Source of the DNA: Betaproteobacteria bacterium
GTDB taxonomy: Bacteria; Pseudomonadota; Gammaproteobacteria; Burkholderiales; SG8-39
NCBI GenBank assembly: GCA_016234705.1
Contig: JACRAS010000114.1
Coordinates: 17,555 to 81,554 of the forward strand
Reading direction: 5' to 3'
Length of the DNA: 64,000 nt
Shown: in pieces, positions 29,544 to 39,538 of the stretch
Layout of the letters: the number at the start of each line of letters is the position of its first letter
Position numbering within the stretch: position 1 is the first letter of the stretch
Position numbers and translations under genes: made by a program
Notes under the pieces: model-generated
The model's database searches: none
Seen by the model: the letters and a program-made list of their open reading frames with translations, nothing else
Told to the model about the DNA's origin: nothing

Positions 29544-30746
29544 ATGCCCAAGACCAGCCGCCGCACCGCCGAGCTCGGCACCGAAAACGCCTTTGTCGTG
29601 CTCGCCGAGGTGAACGAGCTCATTCGCCAAGGCAAAAATATCATTTCGTTTTGCATCGGCCAGCCGGACTTTCACACGCCGGTCAACATCCAGGATGCCG
29701 CGGTGAAGGCGATCCGCGAGGGCCGGCACGGCTACACGCCCTCCGCCGGAATCCCGGAGCTGCGCGCGGCGGCGGCGCAGGACATGGGTCGGCTGCGCGG
29801 CCTCGCCATCGATCCGGAGCATGTGGTGATCGGCGCGGGCGCGAAACCGTTCATCGCCTACGCTATCCTGTGCACCACCGATTACGGCGTCGGCGACGAG
29901 GTGATCTACCCCAATCCGGGTTTTCCGATCTACGAGTCGCAGATCCTCGCCTGCGGCGCGGTGCCGGTGCCGCTGTACCTGCGCGAGGCGCGCGACTTCG
30001 CCTTCGATCCGGCCGAGCTCGAGGCCAGGATCACGCCGAAGACCAGACTGCTGATCCTCAATTCCCCGCACAACCCGACCGGCGGCGTCCTGACGAAGAA
30101 GGATCTGGAGGACATCGCCGCGGTGCTGCGCCGGCATCCGGAAATCTGGATTTTCGCCGACGAAATCTATTCGCGCCTGCTATATGAAGGGGAATTTGCC
30201 TCGATCGCGTCGCTCACCGGGATGTACGAGCGCACCATCATTTCCGACGGCGCGTCCAAGACCTGGGCCATGACCGGCTGGCGCATCGGCTACGCCTCGA
30301 ATCCCCTCCTGGCGCCGCAGTTCGTGCGCTGGGTGACCAACACCGACTCCTGCGCTTCGCACATCAGCCAGTGGGCCGCGGTGGAGGCTGTCAACGGCCC
30401 GCAGGTGGAACCGCGCAAAATGCGTGCGAGTTTCCTTTCCCGGCGCGACCTGATCGTGGACCTGTTGAAGCGGGTGCCGGGCGTGAGCTGCAAGCTGCCC
30501 GGCGGCGCGTTCTATGCCTGGCCCAATGTCACCGAGGCCTGCCGCATGATTGGCGCCAAAGACTCGGAAGAACTGCGCCGGCGGCTGTTGCACGAAGCCG
30601 GCGTGGCGGTGCTGGCGGACATCCATTTCGGCGCGCGCGTGCCCGGCGAGGGCCAGCACATCCGCTTCTCCTACGCCGCGTCGAATCAGGCGATCGAGGA
30701 AGGCGTCGCGCGCATGGCGGACTTCATCCGCGACAACGGCCGCTGA
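29544..30746 (+). CDS. PLP-dependent aminotransferase, class I/II
   Basis: A 400-residue fold-type I aminotransferase. Visible features are FCIGQPDFHTP, GYTPSAGIPELRAA, the substrate-binding NSPHNPTGGVL, and the PLP lysine in ISDGASKTWAMTGWRIGY (K near residue 240). The C-terminal arginine is in HIRFSYAAS. This is the aspartate/aromatic aminotransferase-like group, but the preferred amino acid cannot be fixed from sequence. It lies between corA on the other strand and mnmA, about 110 bp upstream of the latter. Confidence 0.88.
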   Translation: MPKTSRRTAELGTENAFVVLAEVNELIRQGKNIISFCIGQPDFHTPVNIQDAAVKAIREGRHGYTPSAGIPELRAAAAQDMGRLRGLAIDPEHVVIGAGAKPFIAYAILCTTDYGVGDEVIYPNPGFPIYESQILACGAVPVPLYLREARDFAFDPAELEARITPKTRLLILNSPHNPTGGVLTKKDLEDIAAVLRRHPEIWIFADEIYSRLLYEGEFASIASLTGMYERTIISDGASKTWAMTGWRIGYASNPLLAPQFVRWVTNTDSCASHISQWAAVEAVNGPQVEPRKMRASFLSRRDLIVDLLKRVPGVSCKLPGGAFYAWPNVTEACRMIGAKDSEELRRRLLHEAGVAVLADIHFGARVPGEGQHIRFSYAASNQAIEEGVARMADFIRDNGR

Positions 30747-30853
30747 GCGCAGCGTGAGCGCGCTACCCAAGCACTGGCCGCACTCGTCGAGCATGCATAG
30801 GCTGGGCGCACGCGGACTCGCGCTCCCCGGCGCGCTCGCCGGAAAAAATCCCG

Positions 30854-31954
30854 ATGGCGCATAAGGAAAAAATCGTCGTCGGCATGTCCGGGGGCGTGGA
30901 TTCTTCGGTGGTGGCCTTGCTGCTCAAACGCGCAGGTTTCGAAGTCGTCGGCCTGTTCATGAAGAACTGGGAAGACGATGACGACGACCAATACTGTTCC
31001 ACCCGCCAGGATCTGATCGATTGCGCCGCGGTCACGGACGTAATCGGCATCGAACTGGAAGCGGTCAATTTCGCCGCCGAGTACAAGGAGCGCGTGTTCA
31101 GCGCTTTCCTGGCCGAGTACCGGGCCGGGCGCACACCCAATCCCGACGTGCTGTGCAACGCCGAAATCAAGTTCAAGGCCTTTCTCGATCACGCCCTCGC
31201 GCTCGGCGCCGGACGCATCGCCACCGGGCACTATGCAGGCGTGCGCGAAGTCCGCGAGGGAGAACATGCGCGGCGCTTCGAACTGCTCAAGGCGGCGGAC
31301 AGGAGCAAGGACCAGAGCTATTTCCTCTACCGGCTCAGCCAGGCGCAGCTCGCCAGCGCGTTGTTTCCGCTGGCGCAACTGCAAAAAACCGAGGTGCGCA
31401 GGATCGCCCGGGAGGCGGGCCTGCCAGTGCACGCCAAGCGCGACTCGACCGGCATCTGCTTCATCGGCGAGCGGCCGTTTCGCGAATTCCTCAACCGCTA
31501 TCTGCCGCGCGCGCCGGGTCCGATCCGCACGCCCGAGGGCAGGGTGATCGGCGAGCACGTGGGCCTCGCTTTCTACACCATCGGGCAGAGGAAAGGCATA
31601 GGCATAGGCGGGGTAAAAGGCGCCGGCGCCGAGGGCGAGGCGTGGTATGTGGCGGGCAAGGACATGGAGAAGAACGAGCTTGTGGTGGCGTGCGGCCACG
31701 GCCATCCGCTATTGCAGAAGGACAGGCTGCGCGCCGCCGACCTGTCCTGGGTCAGCGGCAGCGCGCCGGACGCGGCGGCGGCCTATGCGGCCAAGACCCG
31801 CTATCGCCAGGCCGACGCGCCCTGCCGCATCGCCCGTATCGACGATGATTTTCTCGAACTCCACTTCGAGCAGCCGCAGTGGGCGGTCACGCCCGGGCAG
31901 TCGGCGGTGCTGTACCGGGGCGAGGTATGCTTGGGCGGCGGCGTGATTCAGTAA
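30854..31954 (+). CDS. mnmA: tRNA-specific 2-thiouridylase MnmA
   Basis: A 366-residue enzyme that thiolates U34 of tRNA-Lys, -Glu and -Gln. The ATP-binding PP-loop is [17 protein letters not shown] at residues 7-23. The two catalytic cysteines are in [12 protein letters not shown] (about C102) and [12 protein letters not shown] (about C200). The insert [20 protein letters not shown] and [20 protein letters not shown] region ([20 protein letters not shown]) are conserved. A bidirectional terminator follows. Length and motifs match the family. Confidence 0.95.
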   Translation: MAHKEKIVVGMSGGVDSSVVALLLKRAGFEVVGLFMKNWEDDDDDQYCSTRQDLIDCAAVTDVIGIELEAVNFAAEYKERVFSAFLAEYRAGRTPNPDVLCNAEIKFKAFLDHALALGAGRIATGHYAGVREVREGEHARRFELLKAADRSKDQSYFLYRLSQAQLASALFPLAQLQKTEVRRIAREAGLPVHAKRDSTGICFIGERPFREFLNRYLPRAPGPIRTPEGRVIGEHVGLAFYTIGQRKGIGIGGVKGAGAEGEAWYVAGKDMEKNELVVACGHGHPLLQKDRLRAADLSWVSGSAPDAAAAYAAKTRYRQADAPCRIARIDDDFLELHFEQPQWAVTPGQSAVLYRGEVCLGGGVIQ

Positions 31955-31974
31955 ATATGCAGCATTTCTCCAAA

Positions 31975-32003
31975 GCAAAACGGCCCTGCTAGGGCTGTTT
32001 TGC
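31975..32003. terminator. Bidirectional terminator between mnmA and the YceI gene
   Basis: GCAAAACGGCCCT (31975-31987) pairs with AGGGCTGTTTTGC (31991-32003) with a 3-nt loop and one G-T pair. The A-run on the left and the T-run on the right allow termination in both directions, fitting the convergent genes on either side. Confidence 0.8.
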
Positions 32004-32021
32004 ATGTGGCGCGGTATGGCC

Positions 32022-32609
32022 TCAGTCCTTGTATCCCTCGATCTCGATCCACAGCTTGATCTCGTCGCCGACGTTGGGCACGCCGTACTTCATGCCGAAG
32101 TCGGAGCGCTTGAACGAACCGCCGGCATTGCCGCCGCACATTTCCTTCTTGCTCGCCGGATTCGGCCCGCATTTCCAGTTCTCGACATGCAGCGTGAGCG
32201 GCTTGGTCGCGCCGAGCAGCGTCAGGTTGCCCTCGATCGTGCCGGGGTTGTCGCCGTTGAATTTCACGCTCGTCGTTTTGTAGGTCATGGTCGGGAATTC
32301 GGCAACATTGAAGAAATCGGGGGAGCGCAGGTGCTCGTCGCGCGAGCGCGGGCGCCCGGCCTTGTCGCCGTCGCCGGTGGTGATCGACGCTGTTTGCACC
32401 GTGATCTCTAGCGTCCCCGTCTTGGCGGCACGGTCGATGCTGAACTTGCCGGTGGTCTTGGTGAACTGGCCGCGCATATTGGACATGCCCAGATGGCTCA
32501 CTTCGAAATTGGGGTAGCTATGAAATGGGTCGATGGTATAGTTCTCCGGTGCTGCGACCGCGGAGAGCGGCAAGGCGACGGCGAGCAGTGCAACGGTGAG
32601 TCTGTACAT
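32022..32609 (-). CDS. YceI family periplasmic protein
   Basis: A 195-residue YceI-family lipocalin-like protein. An N-terminal signal peptide (RLTVALLAVALPLSAVAA) is followed by YTIDPFHSYPNFEVSHLGMS, the classic YceI start, and TGKFSIDRAAKTGTLEITV. The C-terminal KRSDFGMKYGVPNVGDEIKL is also typical. YceI proteins bind isoprenoid-type lipids in the periplasm. AGGAGAA is upstream of the ATG. The product is monocistronic and ends at the shared terminator. Confidence 0.9.
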   Translation of the reverse strand: MYRLTVALLAVALPLSAVAAPENYTIDPFHSYPNFEVSHLGMSNMRGQFTKTTGKFSIDRAAKTGTLEITVQTASITTGDGDKAGRPRSRDEHLRSPDFFNVAEFPTMTYKTTSVKFNGDNPGTIEGNLTLLGATKPLTLHVENWKCGPNPASKKEMCGGNAGGSFKRSDFGMKYGVPNVGDEIKLWIEIEGYKD

Positions 32610-32669
32610 TTTCGGGTTCTCCTGTGTGGTTATTGTAGGGTTATTGTGGGGGAATGGACGCGTGAAGCT

Positions 32670-33494
32670 TTAACCTGACTGCCCCCCTGCTGCCTGCCAA
32701 GTCAATGCAATTGCCACCGCGGCGACGGCGAGGGTGCACGCCGAGACTGCGACAGCCTGAATCCAGAGCGGGGATTTTTCCGGCGCCGGCAGGCGCGCGG
32801 CAAGCGGGATGAACGCAAGCGCGAGGAGCGAATACCAGGGCAGTTGCGCGAGGATCAGGGTTGCCGCGGCGAGCAACCCGCCGGTGAGCGCAAGCGGCAG
32901 CATGAAGGTGGCGCCGGCTTCGTATTTCTTGCCGCCCAGCATCTGCGGCAACAGGAATGCCCCGGCCGCCGCTCCGAGCGAAATACCGTACTGGCCGTAA
33001 AGCGCCGAGGCGCCGAGGACGGCCGACACGCCTACGCCGATGCCGATGCCGAGGCCCGCAGCTCCGGCGCGCACGGGGTGCGCGCCGAGCGCCGCGAGCG
33101 AAAAACCGACCAGCCAGGCGACGCACACGGCCGCGCCGCCGCCCAGCAACGCGGCAATCTTGAGGTCCTTCTGTTGCAGTACCGGCCAGAACACCCACAA
33201 GGTCGCAGCACCGGCCGCAAGCGCCAGGATCGCGGTGCCCAGGCGCGTGGGCTTGAAGGCGAAGTCGGCCAGGATGCCGATCACCGGCGCTGCCAGCGCG
33301 AGCAGCACGATCTTGCGGGTCGCGGTAAGCGGCGTGAAGCTGAACCCGCTGATCAGATAGACCGCAGTGCAGAATGCCGCGATCACCGCCAGGCCTCCGA
33401 GTCTGGCCCGACCGAGGACCAAGGCCACAATCAGCGCGGCCACGAACGGGGCGACACCGCCCTGAACGGCGGGATGATTCAGTAGCTCATTCAC
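32670..33494 (-). CDS. Hypothetical polytopic membrane protein
   Basis: A 274-residue, Ala/Gly/Leu-rich protein with about eight or nine hydrophobic stretches, for example APFVAALIVALVLGRA, KIVLLALAAPVIGILADF and AGAAGLGIGIGVGVSAVLG. I see no known motif. It starts with GTG and has no strong ribosome site. It lies just upstream (in transcription) of the YceI gene, about 60 bp apart, so the two may be co-transcribed. Function is unknown. Confidence 0.7.
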   Translation of the reverse strand: MNELLNHPAVQGGVAPFVAALIVALVLGRARLGGLAVIAAFCTAVYLISGFSFTPLTATRKIVLLALAAPVIGILADFAFKPTRLGTAILALAAGAATLWVFWPVLQQKDLKIAALLGGGAAVCVAWLVGFSLAALGAHPVRAGAAGLGIGIGVGVSAVLGASALYGQYGISLGAAAGAFLLPQMLGGKKYEAGATFMLPLALTGGLLAAATLILAQLPWYSLLALAFIPLAARLPAPEKSPLWIQAVAVSACTLAVAAVAIALTWQAAGGQSG

Positions 33495-33591
33495 GCGATG
33501 TCATGCTTTTGACGGAAGCTCCGGTCGACTACTCACCGCTGCTGCGGCCGCAGGTTGCTCGAACCTTTGGCAATCAACACCCGGGGATCGG

Positions 33592-33606
33592 GATTATTCC
33601 CTATTT
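33592..33606. repeat. 15-bp repeat GATTATTCCCTATTT, second copy at 35246-35260
   Basis: An exact 15-bp match is found at 35246-35260, and both copies continue into partly similar GC-rich sequence. This copy lies in the 223-bp intergenic region between the membrane-protein gene and the cytochrome c gene; the other overlaps the end of the GST gene. No function can be assigned. Confidence 0.35.
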
Positions 33607-33717
33607 CTGGAGTTTGCGGTCAGCCCGCGGCCGCTTCGCGGCGTTACAGAGGCAAACTACGGAGGGCTGAATCGCCCCGCAAACAGGAGTGAGCTGAAAA
33701 TAAGGTTTCGCAACGAG

Positions 33718-34602
33718 TCAGCGAGGTTCATTGGCAAGCGGCGCAAGCGAGCGCAGGTAGGCCATCAAGGCCGCGAGGTCTTCAGGGGTTAGCTGACTGG
33801 TGGTGTTGCGAATTACCTCACCCATCGCCTCGGCGGGGACATCGCCGTCCGGTGTGGTGCCGCTCACGAGGAAATCCTTCAACTCTGCATCGCTTAATTT
33901 CTTGAGTTTGGTCGGCGTCAGGTTAGGTACGCCTTTGCCGTCGGGTCCCTTTCCGCCTGCAAGGAACCGGTCCCGCTTCGGGCCACCGAGAAAATTGCGC
34001 GGCGTATGGCATTCGCTGCAATGACCGAGCGCTTGGACCAGGTAGGCGCCGCGGTTCACGGTCTGCGACAATTTCAGGTCGGCCTCGAACGGCCCGGGAG
34101 TAAAGAAGAGCCACTTCCAGGCCGTGACGAGGAAGCGCCAGCCGAAGGGAAAACGCAGGTCATGCTCCTGATTGGCCCTGTTGCTCGGGGGAAGCGTGCG
34201 CAGGTAGGCCCAGAGGTCGCGCAAATCGGTGTCGGCGATCCGCGTAAACGATGGATAGGGGAATGCCGGGAAGTAATTGGCGCCGTTGGGACGTTTGCCG
34301 TGGCGCATGGCGCGGATGAAATCGGCCTCGGTCCAGCGGCCGATCCCGGCAACGGGGTCCGGCGTGATATTCGGTCCGTAGAACGTACCAAAAGGCGTTT
34401 TGAGCGCGCGGCCGCCCGCGAAAGGAACGGTGTTTTTTTTGTCTTCCGCATGACAACCGATGCAGCCGCCGGCTTTGGCGAGGTATAGCCCACGCTTCGC
34501 ATCGCCCTGCGCGAACGTGGTTTCGATCAGTGCCAGCAGCAACAGCCCAAGCATGCCCGCCGGCATCGGCCGTATTCGGGGCGGCACGATTTCAGCGTCC
34601 AT
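33718..34602 (-). CDS. Di-heme cytochrome c
   Basis: A 294-residue exported cytochrome with two CxxCH heme sites, GGCIGCHAEDK (about residue 50) and LGHCSECHTPRNFLGG (about 185). A hydrophobic leader (MLGLLLLALIETTFAQG) directs export. The layout, with GPNITPDPVAGIGRWTEADF between the hemes, is that of the cytochrome c subunits of membrane-bound alcohol or gluconate dehydrogenases, but no dehydrogenase gene is adjacent. The start could be M1, M13 or M17; none has a clear ribosome site. The gene follows the cytochrome c' gene, about 50 bp apart, and they may share a transcript. Confidence 0.85.
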   Translation of the reverse strand: MDAEIVPPRIRPMPAGMLGLLLLALIETTFAQGDAKRGLYLAKAGGCIGCHAEDKKNTVPFAGGRALKTPFGTFYGPNITPDPVAGIGRWTEADFIRAMRHGKRPNGANYFPAFPYPSFTRIADTDLRDLWAYLRTLPPSNRANQEHDLRFPFGWRFLVTAWKWLFFTPGPFEADLKLSQTVNRGAYLVQALGHCSECHTPRNFLGGPKRDRFLAGGKGPDGKGVPNLTPTKLKKLSDAELKDFLVSGTTPDGDVPAEAMGEVIRNTTSQLTPEDLAALMAYLRSLAPLANEPR

Positions 34603-34650
34603 GAAAAGTGAAACCCCGCCGCAGCGGGGCTTGTAAACGTAGGCGCCCGG

Positions 34651-35109
34651 CTACTGTTGTTTCTCGCGGAAATTTTCGTGACAACCCCCGCAGCTCTTGC
34701 CGACTGCGCCGAGTTGCGCCTTCACGGCCGCTTCATCTCCGCTCTTGCTGACGGAGACGAGCTTGGAGATTTCGCTCTGCAAACGGTCTTGGGCTTCCTT
34801 GAACTTGGCCGCGTCCGTGAAGACAGCCGGCAGCGTGGCGCTCTTTACGTCCTTGGTGCTGGCGGCGAAACCGTCCCAAGGCATCTTGGCCAGGACGTCC
34901 AAAAAAGCCGCGTTGTGCCGGACGAGTTCCGCGTTATATGGAGCCTTACCCTGGGCCATGGCGCCCAGCGGACCAAAGTACTTGCCCTGCAACGTCATTG
35001 CCGCCTGGCGCTGTTTGACCAATTGCTCGGGCTTGGCCTGGGCCGCGGCGGTTGCGGAAATGGCAAGACCTATTACTGCTGCCGATAACAGCGTGCCGAT
35101 ATGCTTCAT
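34651..35109 (-). CDS. Cytochrome c' (prime)
   Basis: A 152-residue exported cytochrome with the single C-terminal heme site CGGCHENFREK typical of cytochrome c'. A signal peptide (IGTLLSAAVIGLAISATAAA) and a four-helix bundle (VKQRQAAMTLQGKYFGPL and so on) precede it. Cytochrome c' proteins bind NO and CO and can protect against nitrosative stress. The frame extends to 35220, but the ATG at 35109 is preceded by GAGGAGAG and starts the signal peptide. The di-heme cytochrome gene follows. Confidence 0.88.
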   Translation of the reverse strand: MKHIGTLLSAAVIGLAISATAAAQAKPEQLVKQRQAAMTLQGKYFGPLGAMAQGKAPYNAELVRHNAAFLDVLAKMPWDGFAASTKDVKSATLPAVFTDAAKFKEAQDRLQSEISKLVSVSKSGDEAAVKAQLGAVGKSCGGCHENFREKQQ

Positions 35110-35254
35110 TTGCTTGCTCTCCTCGTTCTTGGCCGCGCGGTTTCCGGGGAACGGATCCAACCGTCGCCGCGCGGCTTGGCGGACGGTCAAGTGAGCCGGC
35201 AGTCTATGCCGCCCGCTCAACGGGAGTCAACATGCCGGCAGCCGCGATTATTCC

Positions 35255-35893
35255 CTATTTCCGGGTTTTGCTCTCAGCCGGAGGTGTTTCGCGCGGCGCA
35301 GTATCGGCAAAGGAAGCGCGTTCGGCCAGTTTCGCCGCCAGCTTCGCCAGGTTCGCGTGCAGCACGCGCCAGTCGTATGCGCCAAGGCGGAAGTCGAGAT
35401 AGCCGAGCGCGACGCCGCAGGCGATGTCGGCCAGGGTAAACGCGTTGCCCGTGCACCAGGGCTTGTCACCCAGATCCCTCGACATCACGGCCAGGCCGCG
35501 ATCGATCTTTTCCATCTGGCGCGCGATCGTCGGTTCGCTTTTCTGTTTGGCCGGGCGGCGGCGTTCCAGCACCACCATCACGGCAGCGTCGAGCACACCG
35601 TCGGCCAGCGCTTCCCAGCGCTTGACCTCGATTTTCTCGCGGTTGTTGGCGGGAATCAGCCGGCTGATCGGGGACACGCTGTCGAGGAATTCGACGATCA
35701 CGCGCGAATCGAACAGGGTGCTGTCGTCCTCGAGCACCAGCACCGGCACCTTGCCCAGCGGGTTGGCGTCGGGAACCCTGGATTTTTCGTCCCAGGGGTT
35801 ATCCAGTTCGAACGTGTATTCGATCTTTTTTTCGGCCAGCACGATGCGCGCCTTGCGCACAAAGGGACTGGTGGGAGAACCTAGTAATTTCAT
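35255..35893 (-). CDS. Glutathione S-transferase family protein
   Basis: A 212-residue GST. The thioredoxin-like N-domain reads MKLLGSPTSPFVRKARIVLA, with S7-P-x-x-R typical of bacterial GSTs. NPLGKVPVLVLEDDSTLFDS is the cis-proline and glutathione-binding segment, and FTLADIACGVALGYLDFRLG the helix-6 capping motif with its aspartate. The longer frame opens at 35989; the ATG at 35893 starts the family sequence. The gene's 3' end overlaps a copy of the 15-bp repeat. The purB gene diverges from it. Confidence 0.87.
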   Translation of the reverse strand: MKLLGSPTSPFVRKARIVLAEKKIEYTFELDNPWDEKSRVPDANPLGKVPVLVLEDDSTLFDSRVIVEFLDSVSPISRLIPANNREKIEVKRWEALADGVLDAAVMVVLERRRPAKQKSEPTIARQMEKIDRGLAVMSRDLGDKPWCTGNAFTLADIACGVALGYLDFRLGAYDWRVLHANLAKLAAKLAERASFADTAPRETPPAESKTRK

Positions 35894-35982
35894 GGTGATT
35901 TGCCGCGAATCGTCTGATGTGGGGCAAATTATATCATCGACACCGCTTCCCTCCGAAGCCTTAGATGCGGAGCGCATGATAA

Positions 35983-37383
<1,401 letters not shown>

Positions 37384-37504
37384 AAATTGCGCCGGACTTC
37401 GCGCAAAATAGACGAGCTTGCCGGTTCCGATTGGAGTTCGCGGGGAAGCACGGATGGGGCGGGAGAGCGGGATCTACCAACACGACAGGAAAAGGACAAA
37501 CGCT

Positions 37505-38539
37505 ATGAAACCGGTACCCAAAAACCGATTATCCGGGTTGAGCCTCGTGGTGCTGGCGGCGGCGCTGGTGGCGGCCCCGGCCCATGCCCAGGACAAAAAA
37601 CTGGTGTTGCGGGTGGCGGATTCTTTTCCGCAAGGACACTACCTTTCCCGCTACGCCACCAAATACTGGATGGAAACGGTTACCGCGACCACCAAGGGCG
37701 CGGTGGAATTCGAGCATTATCCGGCGGAGCAGTTGGGCAAGGCCAAGGATCTGCTGGCCCTGACCCTCTCCGGAGTCACGGACGTGGGCTATGTGGGGAC
37801 GTCTTACGTTTCGGACAAGATGCCGCTGTCGGCGGTGGCGCAATTGCCCGGCAGCTTCGCCACGTCGTGCGAGGGAACCTTGGCATACTGGAAGCTGGCG
37901 AAGGATGGCATTCTCGCCCAGAAGGAGTTTGCTCCCAATGGAGTGCGGCTATTGTTTACCGTGGTGTTGCCCCCTTACCAAGTGGGCACCACCAAGCAAA
38001 AGATCGAGGGATTGAAGAGCCTGGAGGGATTAAAAATACGCAGCACCGGCGGTGCCTTGGATGGGGTGGTGCGCAAACTCAAGGCGGTTCCCGTGCAGAT
38101 CGCCGCGCCGGAGATTTATGAAGCCATGTCCCGCGGCACGGTGGATGGCGGGGTGCTGCCCTTTTCCAGTTTGTTTCCCTATGAGCTGCATAAGCTGCTC
38201 AAGTATTCCACCGTCGGCGAGAATCTGGGGAGCTTCGTGGCCAACTACGTGATCAGCGAAGCCCGCTGGAAGAAGTTGCCGGAGAACGTGCGCAAAGCGA
38301 TGGAGGATGCCGGGGAAGCCGCCACCAAACGAACTTGCGCCCTGGTGGACAAGGATCAGGATACTGACATCGAGAAACTGCGGCAGGGCGGGATGACGCT
38401 GGTAAAACTCCCCGCCGCGGAGCATGCCGCGCTGGCCGCCTTGATGGCCTCGGTGGGGCAGGAGTGGGCCGAATCTCTCGACAAGCGGGGCAAGCCTGGA
38501 ACCGAGGTGCTGAAGGCGTTTAACAACGCCTTGAAGTAA
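37505..38539 (+). CDS. TRAP transporter solute-binding protein (DctP family)
   Basis: A 344-residue periplasmic binding protein. A signal peptide ends at PAHAQDKK. The mature part has LRVADSFPQGHYLSRYATKY, LEGLKIRSTGGALDGVVRKL and YEAMSRGTVDGGVLPFSSLF, the last being the conserved DctP arginine-containing region. TRAP binding proteins deliver carboxylates to a DctQM permease, but no dctQ or dctM gene is in the window, so it is an orphan or serves a distant permease. The frame extends to 37418; the ATG at 37505 follows AGGAAAAGGA and starts the signal peptide. Confidence 0.88.
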   Translation: MKPVPKNRLSGLSLVVLAAALVAAPAHAQDKKLVLRVADSFPQGHYLSRYATKYWMETVTATTKGAVEFEHYPAEQLGKAKDLLALTLSGVTDVGYVGTSYVSDKMPLSAVAQLPGSFATSCEGTLAYWKLAKDGILAQKEFAPNGVRLLFTVVLPPYQVGTTKQKIEGLKSLEGLKIRSTGGALDGVVRKLKAVPVQIAAPEIYEAMSRGTVDGGVLPFSSLFPYELHKLLKYSTVGENLGSFVANYVISEARWKKLPENVRKAMEDAGEAATKRTCALVDKDQDTDIEKLRQGGMTLVKLPAAEHAALAALMASVGQEWAESLDKRGKPGTEVLKAFNNALK

Positions 38540-38586
38540 GCCGGCTTAAGCAAGGGCGGACGCCATATGTAGACCAACGCCTTTGG

Positions 38587-39519
38587 CTAGACCACCGCCT
38601 CCTGCTTGTCCTTTTTCGGCGGCTGGACGAACTGCGCGCGCGACACGCCCAGCCATTTCACGATCGGCGCCATGACCAGCACCGAGGAATAGATGCCGAA
38701 CAGAATGCCGATGGTCAGCGCCAGCGCGAAGTAATACAGCGCGGCGCCGCCGAACAGCAGCATCGACAGCACCATCGCCTGGGTGCAGCCGTGGGTGATG
38801 ATGGTGCGCGAAATGGTGCTGGTGATGGCGTTGTCGATGATCTGGGTGACCGAAGCCTTGCGCATTTTGCGGAAATTCTCGCGCACCCGGTCGGCGATCA
38901 CCACCGACTCGTTTACCGAGTAGCCGAGCACCGCCAGCACCGCTGCCAGCACCGGCAGGGAAAACTCCCACTGGAACAGCGCGAAACAGCCGAGGATGAT
39001 AATCACGTCGTGCAGGTTGGCGATGATCGCGGCCACGGCGAAGCGCCACTCGAATCTCAGTGCCAGATAGGCCATGATGCCGAGGCAGACGATGACCAGG
39101 GCGAGCGCGCCGTTCTCCGCCAACTCGCGTCCCACCTGCGGGCCGACGAATTCCACCCGGCGCAGCTGCACGCTTTTGTCTTCGGCCGAGAGCGTATCCA
39201 TGACCTTCTCGGAGAGTTCTGCGCTCGATTGGCCTTGTTTGAGCGGCATGCGGATGAGCACGTCGCGCGAGGAACCGAAATTCTGCACCGAGGTGTCGGC
39301 GTAGCCGGCCGCCTCCAGCGCGCCGCGGACTTTCTGGATTTCCGCCGGATGGTCATAGGCGAGCTCGATCACCGTGCCGCCGGTGAATTCGACGGAGTAA
39401 TGCAGCCCCCTGGTGGCGAGGAAGAACACCGCCAGCAGGAAGGTGGCCAACGATATGAGGTTGAACACCAGCGCATGGCGCATGAACGGAATGTCTTTGC
39501 GGATTTTGAAGAATTCCAT
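38587..39519 (-). CDS. secF: Protein translocase subunit SecF
   Basis: A 310-residue SecF. It has six membrane helices; the first follows FFKIRKDIPFMRHALVFNLI, and the periplasmic domain has GLHYSVEFTGGTVIELAYDH (FTGG motif). The late helices carry GYSVNESVVIADRVRENFR and TISRTIITHGCTQAMVLSML. SecF works with SecD and YajC to drive the late stage of Sec export with the proton gradient. It is the last gene of the queA-tgt-yajC-secD-secF operon. Confidence 0.95.
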   Translation of the reverse strand: MEFFKIRKDIPFMRHALVFNLISLATFLLAVFFLATRGLHYSVEFTGGTVIELAYDHPAEIQKVRGALEAAGYADTSVQNFGSSRDVLIRMPLKQGQSSAELSEKVMDTLSAEDKSVQLRRVEFVGPQVGRELAENGALALVIVCLGIMAYLALRFEWRFAVAAIIANLHDVIIILGCFALFQWEFSLPVLAAVLAVLGYSVNESVVIADRVRENFRKMRKASVTQIIDNAITSTISRTIITHGCTQAMVLSMLLFGGAALYYFALALTIGILFGIYSSVLVMAPIVKWLGVSRAQFVQPPKKDKQEAVV

Positions 39520-39538
39520 GTCTAGCGCTCCGCGTTTA

